64,000 nucleotides of DNA from CBDEGU01 sp965238045 (lineage in GTDB: Bacteria; Acidobacteriota; Terriglobia; Bryobacterales; UBA6623), in contig CBDEGU010000011.1 in assembly GCA_965238045.1 (NCBI GenBank), positions 310,001-374,000 of the forward strand, given 5' to 3'. Positions within the stretch are counted from its first letter, which is position 1, and the number at the start of each line of letters is the position of its first letter. The notes below the pieces were generated by a model that had not been told where the DNA came from, did no database searches, and saw nothing but the letters and a program-made list of their open reading frames with translations. The position numbers and the translations under genes were made by a program. Shown here piece by piece: positions 27,514 through 36,981 of this stretch.

Positions 27514-28716
27514 ATGAACTGGCTTCACCCCAACCGTCGTTCCATCCTGCGGGGCCTGGCCGCGTTGCCCGGCCTCGGGGCGCTTCTGCCCGCCGAGGCC
27601 GCGGGCGCCGCGGGCGGATCGAGGGATGTGATCCGGGAGTTGGGCGTACGCTCGTTCATCAACGCGGGCGGGGTGTATACGACCCTGACCGCGTCGCTGA
27701 TGCACCGGGAGGTGTGGGCGGCCATGACCGTGGCGTCACGCCAGTTCTGTCCCTTGCAAGACATTCATGACGCCGTTGGCAAGCGCATCGCGGAGCTGAC
27801 GAAGAACGAGGCGGCGCTGGTGAGCGGCGGCGCGGCCTCGGCGGTCGCCATCGGCACGGCGGCCTGCGTGGCGGGCGGCAACCGGGAGAAGATTCAGCGT
27901 CTCCCCGACACGCGGGGCATGAAGAACGAGGTCATCATCCAGAAGAGCCATCGCAACGGCTACGACCACGCCGCCCGCAATGCCGGGATTCGCATGATCG
28001 AGGTCGAGAGCGTCGCCGAACTCGAAAGCGCCATGCACTCGCGCACGGCCATGATGCTCTTCATGCACATGTACAAACATGCCGGCCAGATTCCCTTTGA
28101 GGAGTTCATTCGCATCGGCAAGAAGCACAATGTGCCGACCATGATCGACGCCGCCGACTCCTTGCCGCCGGTCGAGCATCTTTGGAACTATACCGGCGCG
28201 GGCTTCGACCTGGCGGCTTTCTCCGGCGGCAAGGGCATTACCGGACCGCAGTCCGCGGGCATCCTTGTGGGACGCAAGGACCTGATCGAGGCGGGGCGGC
28301 TCAATAGCAGCCCGGTCTCCGACTCGCTGTGCCGCATCAGCAAGGTCAACAAAGAGGAGATGGTCGGCATGCTGGTGGCGCTAGAACGTTTCGTCCACCG
28401 CGACCAGCAAGCGACCTGGAAGAGCTGGGAAGCTCAATGCCAGCGTATCGCCGGTTACGTGCGGGGCATTCCGGGCGTGCGGACCCAAACCAAGGCACGG
28501 GAACTCACCAGCGCCGTGCCGCACTTGCACGTATCGTGGAATGAAGCGGCGCTGGGCAAGACGGTGGCCGCGGCCGTTAAGGAACTGCGCGAGGGCAGGC
28601 CCAGCATCGAGCTGAGCCCGCGGTCGCGGGAAGAGCTGATCTTCGCCGTCTGGATGCTGCAGCCGGGCGAGGATCGCACGGTCGGACGGCGCCTCAAGCA
28701 AGTACTTGGCGGCTGA
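27514..28716 (+). CDS. Tat-exported SelA-like PLP-dependent enzyme
   Basis: The ATG at 27514 follows GGAG and starts a twin-arginine-like signal, NRRSILRGLAALPGLGALLP. The 400-residue protein belongs to the SelA / D-glucosaminate-6-phosphate ammonia-lyase-like PLP group: INAGGVYTTLTASLM, FCPLQDIHDAVGKRIAELT, NEAALVSGGAASAVAIGTAAC and the PLP lysine in FSGGKGITGPQSAG. True SelA is cytoplasmic and works with selC, and no selC is seen; this is probably an amino-sugar or amino-acid lyase. An exported PLP enzyme is unusual. RidA and a D-threonine aldolase-like gene lie just downstream on the other strand. Confidence 0.82.
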   Translation: MNWLHPNRRSILRGLAALPGLGALLPAEAAGAAGGSRDVIRELGVRSFINAGGVYTTLTASLMHREVWAAMTVASRQFCPLQDIHDAVGKRIAELTKNEAALVSGGAASAVAIGTAACVAGGNREKIQRLPDTRGMKNEVIIQKSHRNGYDHAARNAGIRMIEVESVAELESAMHSRTAMMLFMHMYKHAGQIPFEEFIRIGKKHNVPTMIDAADSLPPVEHLWNYTGAGFDLAAFSGGKGITGPQSAGILVGRKDLIEAGRLNSSPVSDSLCRISKVNKEEMVGMLVALERFVHRDQQATWKSWEAQCQRIAGYVRGIPGVRTQTKARELTSAVPHLHVSWNEAALGKTVAAAVKELREGRPSIELSPRSREELIFAVWMLQPGEDRTVGRRLKQVLGG

Positions 28717-28792
28717 CCCGGCCGCGCCGGCGGCCGGTCGTCGTGACGTCTTGCTGGCGCGGCAGAGGGGCCCCGAAGACGCGGAAGACGCC

Positions 28793-28819
28793 GGGTCCGC
28801 GTTGTTTGGCCGCGGACCC
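28793..28819. terminator. Hairpin between convergent genes
   Basis: GGGTCCGCG and CGCGGACCC form a perfect 9-bp stem around a 9-nt loop. It lies between the stop of the SelA-like gene and that of ridA, where a bidirectional terminator is expected. No T-run follows on either strand, so it may instead be a REP-like palindrome. Confidence 0.45.
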
Positions 28820-28851
28820 GCGCCGCGATTAGCGTCATCGTCACGCCGGCG

Positions 28852-29238
28852 CTAGCCGGCGGGTTTGTAGGCGATGCAGTCGATCTCGACTTTCAGACCG
28901 TGCGCCGGAAGCTGGGCGCTGACCGTGGTGCGGGCGGGCTTAGCCGCGCCGAAGTATTCGCCGTACACGGTGTTCATCTCGGCGAAATCCCGAATGTCGG
29001 CGAGAAATACCGAGCACTTGACCACGTCGCTCAACTCGGCGCCGGCGGCCTTGAGAATCGCCTGGACATTCTGAATCGTCCGATGGGTTTCCTCGGCGAC
29101 GGTGCCGGGCTGAAGCTCGTTCTTTTCGGGATTGATGGCGGCCTGCCCCGATACATAGATGAAATCTCCGGCGCGAACGGCGTGAGAATAGGGACCTCGC
29201 GGTTCGGGTCCGCCTGGTGCGGTGATTCTTTCCAACAT
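28852..29238 (-). CDS. RidA/YjgF family deaminase
   Basis: This 128-residue protein is close to the family length. Diagnostic text: GPYSHAVRAGDFIYVSGQAA, ETHRTIQNVQAILKAAGAEL, VKCSVFLADIRDFAEMNTVY and PARTTVSAQLPAHGLKVEID; the conserved catalytic Arg is in PARTTV. RidA proteins hydrolyse reactive enamines and imines released by PLP enzymes. AAGGAAA precedes the ATG. Its neighbours on both sides are PLP enzymes, which fits that job. Confidence 0.92.
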   Translation of the reverse strand: MLERITAPGGPEPRGPYSHAVRAGDFIYVSGQAAINPEKNELQPGTVAEETHRTIQNVQAILKAAGAELSDVVKCSVFLADIRDFAEMNTVYGEYFGAAKPARTTVSAQLPAHGLKVEIDCIAYKPAG

Positions 29239-29419
29239 TTTTCGAGTTTCCTTTCGTTTTTAATTTAGAATCGTGGCCTGCCTCGGCCGGAATCGCAAAA
29301 GAACCGTGGACAGTCCCCTGGGCGCGAAAACAGGTGCTGATGCCACAGAATTTCCCCGGACCTCACTTGTCGCGGACCCCATTTTTTCACGCCCCGCCAG
29401 GAGCGGTTCGCGAAACACT

Positions 29420-30559
29420 CTATTGCAGCTTGCCTCTTCCCTCGACCTTCCAGACCTGCTCGACCTCTTCGCCGCGAATGCCGTAGACGTACTCATGCAT
29501 GTTGACGGCGACACAAACGTGGTTGGGGATGATTCGTAAACAGTCTCCGATCTTCGGCATCTCCGAGATGCCGCGAAGCTCGATGTAACCATGCTCTTCA
29601 TTCATTTTGTAGAAACGGCTCTCGGGAGCTTCGGTGATGCGTCCGAACGTGGCGTCGGCGGATCTTGCCGGATCGGACGTGAAGGTCTTCGAGCCTCCGT
29701 CGATGATCGCGAAGCCGGCGCGCGCGGTCGAGATGACCGTGGCCATGATGGTTACGGCGCAGTCGTCCCAAGCGGCCGAGCCCATCCCGACCTGCATGAC
29801 GTCATTGAAGACGTAGGTGCCGGGCCGAATTTCGTTCATGCCCTCGATCCGGTGGGAGTCCCACAGCAGGGGAGTGGACCCGCCGCTGATGATGGGCGTC
29901 TCGAGGCCGGCGGCGATGAAATCGTCGCGAATGCGCGCCACCTGGCCGGAAAGTCCGGCGAGCAGTTCTTCCCAGTTTGGTAAGGAGTGGTTGACGTGCC
30001 CGTAGTAGAATTCGACGCCGTCAAAACGCAGGCCGGGCAGCCGCGAGATCCCGCGGCCGAGCGCTACGAGATCCTCGCCGGGCCTGACGCCAACGCGGTC
30101 CATTCCGACATTGGTTTCGGCCAGCACGCCGATCGTGAGGCCAGCGGCCGCGGCGGCCGCGGAAAGGGCCTCGGCGACGGTCAAACTGTCGAGGCCAACC
30201 GTGATGCTGGTCTGGCCGGCGACCGCCATCAGGCGCCGCAGCTTCGATTCACCGACGACCGGATAGGCGATCAGAAGATCCTCGACGCCGCTCTTGACCA
30301 TCACCTCGGCCTCGCTGACTTTGGCCACGGTCAGACCGGCGGCGCCGAGGCCGAGCTGCATCTTGCCGATGACCGGATTCTTGTGCGTCTTGGTATGGGG
30401 GCGCAGGCGGAGACCGTTTTCAGAGGCGTAGTCGGCGGCCCGCCTGAGGTTTCGTTCCATGCGATCGAGATCGATCAGAAGAGCCGGCGTCTCCAACTCG
30501 GAGATGTGTTTGCCGGCGGCGTCCTGGGGGGCCGGCAGGGGCTGTGCGGTCAATGCCAT
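29420..30559 (-). CDS. D-threonine aldolase / D-serine dehydratase-like PLP enzyme
   Basis: A fold-III PLP enzyme of 379 residues from the ATG at 30559 (MALTAQPLP). ETPALLIDLDRMERNLRRAA opens the TIM barrel, and the PLP lysine is in LRPHTKTHKNP. The C-terminal metal site of the DSD1/D-threonine aldolase family is suggested by EEHGYIEL and IIPNHVCVAVNMHE, giving the expected His and Cys. It should cleave or dehydrate a D-beta-hydroxy amino acid. It is read in the same direction as ridA with 180 bp between. AGGA lies 12 nt before the ATG. Confidence 0.88.
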   Translation of the reverse strand: MALTAQPLPAPQDAAGKHISELETPALLIDLDRMERNLRRAADYASENGLRLRPHTKTHKNPVIGKMQLGLGAAGLTVAKVSEAEVMVKSGVEDLLIAYPVVGESKLRRLMAVAGQTSITVGLDSLTVAEALSAAAAAAGLTIGVLAETNVGMDRVGVRPGEDLVALGRGISRLPGLRFDGVEFYYGHVNHSLPNWEELLAGLSGQVARIRDDFIAAGLETPIISGGSTPLLWDSHRIEGMNEIRPGTYVFNDVMQVGMGSAAWDDCAVTIMATVISTARAGFAIIDGGSKTFTSDPARSADATFGRITEAPESRFYKMNEEHGYIELRGISEMPKIGDCLRIIPNHVCVAVNMHEYVYGIRGEEVEQVWKVEGRGKLQ

Positions 30560-30718
30560 TCCGTTATGTCCTGCTGCGAACGAACCTGAAATCAACTCCG
30601 CGGCCGGCCTCCCGGGGCGTAGTGAAAGACCACCGTGCCGGGCGGCCAAGGCCAACGGGTCAGCTTAGCGAAACTGGGCTGGGATGACAAGCCGGGAACC
30701 TAGTCTTGTTGAAGGGCT

Positions 30719-31161
30719 AATGATAATGTCCCCACAAGAGGGCGATAGAAATATCCCCTAATCTAAAGCTCCGAAGGAGGAGCCGAGATGGGGAAGGACA
30801 TGGAGGAACACCAAGGAATGGAGACGGGGCCGGGTGCTGGGCCGGGTGAAGCGAGGTGAGTTGAAGCTCGGCGAAGCGGCGCGCCAAGTGCGCCAACCGG
30901 CAGCGGACCATCCCTGGCGGCGGTCGCTGCTGTCACGAAAACGGAAAACGGCAGAGTCGTCGGGGCTGTGGAAATGACGGGGCTGTGGACAGCGTGGAAA
31001 ACCTATCGAGAGAGCGAGGCAGGAAGGGAGGGCGAGGAAAGTTTCCCCCCTCTTCCCACAGCCCCTTGGAAATCGCTAACGCGAGTCCCACATTTTCGCA
31101 GCCCCGACGACGACGATTCTCTCATCCGAACCAGGGGACATTTCTATTGCCTCCTGACACC
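30719..31161. mobile_element. Internally deleted ISNCY-type insertion sequence
   Basis: The segment is bounded by inverted motifs: GCGATAGAAATATCCCCT on the left (30744-30761) and AGGGGACATTTCTATTGC on the right (31133-31150), which match in 16 of 18 positions after reverse complementing. Between them lies a decayed transposase start fused to its tail (30788-30976). The right end matches the solo copy at 2848-2898. ISNCY assignment rests on the helix-turn-helix text and the PxxDHPWRR tail motif. Confidence 0.6.
30788..30976 (+). pseudogene. Remnant ISNCY-type transposase
   Basis: GAAGGAGG precedes ATG 30788, which opens MGKDMEEHQGME. After a frameshift near 30820 the text becomes RRGRVLGRVKRGELKLGEAA, a typical helix-turn-helix start of ISNCY transposases, then jumps directly to RQPAADHPWRRSLLSRKRK, which belongs near the C-terminus. 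The catalytic core is missing. An intact enzyme would be about 400 residues, so roughly 1 kb has been deleted. The stop is at 30974-30976. Confidence 0.55.
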
Positions 31162-31341
31162 GGTCGTCCTATGGAGTTCGCAAACTGGCCGGGAGTGTTA
31201 CAATGCGGACGCTACACTCGGGACAGACTCCTCCTCGAACGGCTGGAGTTGCTTACTCCAACCGCCCCTGAGAATCCCGGCGCCTGGGAAAGGCCGGGAA
31301 AGGGCCGACGGTGGCGAACAGTCCGCGGAGGCTGGGCATCC

Positions 31342-33000
<1,659 letters not shown>

Positions 33001-33309
33001 ACCCTTTCGCGCACGCCGGCGCCGTCGCGCCCGACCCCGCCAGTGGCGGGGACCGGGGTGGGTGCGGCTTGCGTGGCAAAGCCGCGGATCTCAAAACACG
33101 GATCCGCACCGCGGGCTTCTATACCGAGCCGCGACCGTAAGGGAACCGTTTACCCAACACCACCAAACGACCGGCCAAGCCATCTCGCACCACTACATCG
33201 CGGCCAAGCCCAAACCGTGCCGCCTGCGTCAGCAGCATGAAGTCGCCCCCTTTTCGGCCGACCGACGACCGGTTCAGTGAATGGCGAGGCGGCCCTCTAT
33301 CAACGAGTG
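33001..33309. other. Gap with REP-like dyads
   Basis: GCGGATC and GATCCGC form a 7-bp stem around an A-rich loop near 33090-33115, preceded by AAAGCCGCGG and followed by CGGGCTTC. A similar pattern (AAAGCCGCGG, CTCAAAAC, then CGGGTCTTC) occurs near 42212-42255, so this is a dispersed intergenic repeat. The copy near 33125-33150 of the type GAGCCGCGACCGTAAGGG also looks repeat-like. No gene. Confidence 0.45.
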
Positions 33310-33906
33310 TCAGATCTTCCTGAGCCGTGACGAAGCCAAGTCCTTCTCGACTGCTCGGTACTTCTGCTGCAGATCAGCCGACGAGCCGAGATCTCTACGG
33401 TACTTCTCGATCGCCGACCGAAGATCCCGAATGAGGTAAACCAGGCCGAGGTTCAGGACCTTCGAATCGCCTGTAAGTGAAAAGGTGAAATGCTGTTCCT
33501 CAGGCAGATGCTGCCACCAATGAAGAAGCCACAGATAGACGGTTCCCGAAGCTGGATCGCGAAGGAACCGTGGCTTCGACGTGTGCATGAGCTTGTGCCG
33601 CCACATCTGGACCGCCACCGAGTTTGCCTCGTGGTTGGTGCCCAGATAGCAGTCCATGAAATCAATCATTCGGGAGGTCGTCGGGTGAAAGGTCCCACGC
33701 CAATGAGCCGAAACCAAGTCGATGCGCGCGAATACCCCCATCATGTAGCCGAATAGTGCATCGGGCAGCCCATGCAGCTCACCCTTCCACGTCGGTAACA
33801 CGAGCTTCTCATAGACTGCTTTGACCTCGCGGCCAAGCTCGTCAACACTTTGAATCAACTCAGTTCCCAGGTTCGCAGCCAACATCAGACCTCGATCCAA
33901 AGCCAT
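33310..33906 (-). CDS. Conserved-looking hypothetical protein, 198 residues
   Basis: The protein is soluble and helical, with several aromatic and His-rich stretches (MWRHKLMHTSKPRFLRD, YLWLLHWWQHLPEEQHF) and a lysine/arginine-rich C-terminal helix (IEKYRRDLGSSADLQQKYR). There is no signal peptide or clear motif. Codon use is less GC-biased than in its neighbours, which could mean later acquisition. No Shine-Dalgarno is visible before the ATG. I do not recognise the family. Confidence 0.6.
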   Translation of the reverse strand: MALDRGLMLAANLGTELIQSVDELGREVKAVYEKLVLPTWKGELHGLPDALFGYMMGVFARIDLVSAHWRGTFHPTTSRMIDFMDCYLGTNHEANSVAVQMWRHKLMHTSKPRFLRDPASGTVYLWLLHWWQHLPEEQHFTFSLTGDSKVLNLGLVYLIRDLRSAIEKYRRDLGSSADLQQKYRAVEKDLASSRLRKI

Positions 33907-34049
33907 CTAACGACCGGGCCTGAGCTGCGGGTGACGCGGTCGCGGGCAACCCTACTACGATCCTTGTCCCACAACTCTGAGATACGATATCCGCATACCG
34001 TTCGCATCGGGGCAAGTGTGACGGTCTCACTAGATCCGCCGCGCTGGAT

Positions 34050-36545
34050 TCATTCGTGCCGCAATGCCTCAACTGGATTGATTCGGGTCGCCCGCCGCGA
34101 CGGCACATAGCTTGCCAACAATACAGTGAAAAACAAAAGTAGCGAAACACCAGCTATCACGACCGGGTTGGATGTCGTCGTTCCATAGACTAGGCTCGAC
34201 ATGAAACGTGCAAGCCCCAGAGCGGCGGCAACTCCCAACAGCAATCCGATCAGCGACACGCGCATCCCCTGCAGAACAATCTCGTTGCGCACCTGTTCCG
34301 GGCCAGCTCCCAGGGCCATGCGAATGCCGATTTCGCGTCTGCGTTGTTGCACCGAGTAGGACATCAGTTCGTAGACTCCTATCGCAGCCAGAAGCAATGC
34401 CGTCGCGGCGAAAACGGTAAGAACAATGGTGTTGAAATCGCTACGCGCCAACGACTGCGAGACGACCTGATCCATCGACCGAACTCGCGAAACCGGAAGG
34501 CCACCACTTGCTTTTCGCAGCTCGTCCTGAATCGCCCCGCTCATCGAGAACGGCTCTGTCTCGGTACGAACGACCCAGGTGATCGGAATGATGCGTGCGT
34601 CAGTCGCAGTGAGACCGTCGGGAGCTTGCGCCTGTGACAGGTACATCATAGGATCCGGTTCCCGCTCGATGCGGTAGTTGCGCACATCGCCGACGATGCC
34701 GATGATTCGCCGTGGGGGAGCGGCAAAATCGGCGATATGGTAGTCGATGTCGATCCGTTCTCCGATAGGATCTTGATCGGGCCAGAACTTCTTGGCCATC
34801 CTGTCGCTGATTACGACCACGCCGTCCCACGCGGCTTCGTCTCGATCCGTGAAAAGCCTTCCCCGCAGCAGCGGGATGTGGAAAACATCGAAATATCCGC
34901 GAGAGACGGGCCGCATGAGAGCGATGTTGGGCTCCTGTTTGCCGGCCGGGGGGCGGCCCTCGATGGCGAAAACCGAACTGAACGCGCTTTCGACAGGAAG
35001 CATCCACGAACTCGCTACCGCAGCGATACCCGGCAAACTCTGAAGGCGCCGTTCGGCTTCACGAACAACTTGCATCACTTCGGCTGTTTCTTGAAAACGG
35101 CTTCCCGTCAGCGACATCTCCAGCGTAAGCACGTTCGTCGCGTCAAAGCCGGGCCGGACGGCCCGGAGCGCCGCGAAGGTCTGAATGAGCAGCCCGGCTC
35201 CCACAAGAAGCACTAGAGCCAGCGCCAACTGAGCGACCACGAAAAGCGACCTTGTCCGATTCTGGTGCACGGCCGAGCTGGATCGCGAGCCTCCCTCTTG
35301 CATTTGGGCGCTCAAGTCAGGCCGTGATGAACTCAATGCCGGGAATAATCCAAATAGCACGCCCGTTGCCATCGCTACGGCGAAAGTAAAAGCGAACACA
35401 CGCCAATCGAGGGTGACGGCCGAGCCGTCCGCGCCAACGCGAGGGATGTTGCTTGGATACAGCGCCAGCAACGCTCGGATGCCCACGTGACCGATGATGA
35501 GGCCGAGCAAACCTCCGGCGGTGCAGAGCAAGAGACTTTCACTCAGGGACTGCCACACAAGCCGCCCGCGGGATGCACCCACAGCGATGCGGATGGCAAT
35601 TTCGCGCTGGCGTCCGGCCGCGCGCACCAGCAGCAGGTTGGCCACGTTGGCGCAGGCGATCAGCAGCACAAGGCCCACCGCCCCGAGCAAGATAAAAAGA
35701 GCTTTGCGAACATCCCGGATTCCGGTGTCTCTCAACGGCCAAACCGTGAAGCTGGCATGTTCGGAAAAGAGCGGAAAATCGCGGCGGAACTCGGCTGTGG
35801 CGATTTCGAGTTGAGCGTTGACACGATCGATCGTCACGCCGGGTTTTACCCTGGCCGCGATGCGCAGGTAGTGTGCCTGGGACCGGCTAGTGGGGCCGGC
35901 CTGGAGGGGAAGCCACACGTCAGCCGGCGGATCGGGTTGAAAGCTCGGTCCGAGAATGCCGATAACGCCGTGAGGCTCTCCACCGAGCGAAATTGTCGTG
36001 CCGACCAATCCGGGGTCGGCGTTGAATCTGCGCCGCCAGAGTCCGTGGCTGATGACGACCAAGCGGCCGCCTCCGGGGAGGTCCTCCTCGGCTGAGAACG
36101 TGCGCCCGGCTAGAACCCGCGCTCCAAAAAGCCGAAAGTAGTCTGTCGAGACGTGTATGCCCTTAACTCGCTCCGGCAAATCACCACCTGTGAGGTTGAC
36201 ACCGGGGTCTCCGAAATCATAAGCCGCGATATCTTGGAAAACCTCCGTCTGCCTGCGGAGGTTCATAAATTCCGGAATTGATAACGTGATGCCTCGTCCC
36301 CCCGAGGTGCTCAGCACCAACTGGACCAGGCGATCGGGGTCTGGGTAAGCCAGTGGCCGCAGCAGAACGGTATTGACGACGCTGAAGATCGCCGTATTCG
36401 CCCCGATGCCCAGGGCTAACATTAGGATGGCAACCGTCGCGAAGCCGGGCGACCGCGCCAGCCCGCGCCACCCGTACCGGACGTCCCGCAAGAACGCCTC
36501 CAACCGTGGCAGGCCTCTCTGGTCTCGATAGGTGTGTCTAGCCAT
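34050..36545 (-). CDS. Acidobacterial duplicated orphan permease (MacB/FtsX type)
   Basis: This protein of about 831 residues has two MacB-FtsX permease halves and no ATPase. The N-terminal half contains LARSPGFATVAILMLALGIG, TAIFSVVNTVLLRPLAYPDP and LLIACANVANLLLVRAAGRQREIAIRIAVGASRGR. The C-terminal half ends with SYSVQQRRREIGIRMALGAG and YVPSRRATRINPVEALRHE. This layout is characteristic of the many orphan permeases in Acidobacteriota. Such proteins probably move or sense something in the envelope, but substrates are unknown. Start choice is uncertain: ATG at 36545 gives a typical N-terminus, with alternatives at 36581 and 36608. Confidence 0.9.
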   Translation of the reverse strand: MARHTYRDQRGLPRLEAFLRDVRYGWRGLARSPGFATVAILMLALGIGANTAIFSVVNTVLLRPLAYPDPDRLVQLVLSTSGGRGITLSIPEFMNLRRQTEVFQDIAAYDFGDPGVNLTGGDLPERVKGIHVSTDYFRLFGARVLAGRTFSAEEDLPGGGRLVVISHGLWRRRFNADPGLVGTTISLGGEPHGVIGILGPSFQPDPPADVWLPLQAGPTSRSQAHYLRIAARVKPGVTIDRVNAQLEIATAEFRRDFPLFSEHASFTVWPLRDTGIRDVRKALFILLGAVGLVLLIACANVANLLLVRAAGRQREIAIRIAVGASRGRLVWQSLSESLLLCTAGGLLGLIIGHVGIRALLALYPSNIPRVGADGSAVTLDWRVFAFTFAVAMATGVLFGLFPALSSSRPDLSAQMQEGGSRSSSAVHQNRTRSLFVVAQLALALVLLVGAGLLIQTFAALRAVRPGFDATNVLTLEMSLTGSRFQETAEVMQVVREAERRLQSLPGIAAVASSWMLPVESAFSSVFAIEGRPPAGKQEPNIALMRPVSRGYFDVFHIPLLRGRLFTDRDEAAWDGVVVISDRMAKKFWPDQDPIGERIDIDYHIADFAAPPRRIIGIVGDVRNYRIEREPDPMMYLSQAQAPDGLTATDARIIPITWVVRTETEPFSMSGAIQDELRKASGGLPVSRVRSMDQVVSQSLARSDFNTIVLTVFAATALLLAAIGVYELMSYSVQQRRREIGIRMALGAGPEQVRNEIVLQGMRVSLIGLLLGVAAALGLARFMSSLVYGTTTSNPVVIAGVSLLLFFTVLLASYVPSRRATRINPVEALRHE

Positions 36546-36631
36546 TTTGGGGAGAGTCACCTTTGTTTTTCCTTTATACATGATTGCCGAGCGCGTGTCC
36601 TGGCACAATCCTCGACGAACTACGCGCTACT

Positions 36632-36882
36632 CCGCCGCCGAGCGCAACCTCTGCGAAGCCGAGAAGATCGCTCGGCGCGGCGAGATGCGCCTGTACCAGA
36701 CCGACTGCCATCTCGAATGGGCCCGGCTGCACCTGGCCCGCAACGAGTCCGGCGCCGCCCGCGACCGCCTCGCCCAGGCCCGCACCCTCGTCAACCAAAC
36801 CGGCTACCACCGCCGCGACCGCGACCTCGCCGAGATCGAGCAGCAGTTGCAGGCCGCCGCCCCGAAGAAGCGCCGCAAATAA
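36632..36882 (+). pseudogene. C-terminal fragment of a TPR protein
   Basis: ERNLCEAEKIARRGEMRLYQ, TDCHLEWARLHLARNESGAA and LVNQTGYHRRDRDLAEIEQQ form the last TPR units typical of large NACHT/NB-ARC or CHAT-linked TPR proteins (compare the YHRRD motif at their ends). Only about 80 residues remain, with no start codon or ribosome site; the 5' part of the parent gene is absent and replaced by the orphan permease gene on the other strand. The fragment ends with a basic tail and TAA at 36882. Confidence 0.55.
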
Positions 36883-36981
36883 CAGCGGGGGGACGAGGGG
36901 AAACCACCCTATTTCTTGCCGGCGTCTAGAACTGGCGCGGGAATATATCGCCGGGCTGGAGCGCCAGGAAGCCGAAGGACA

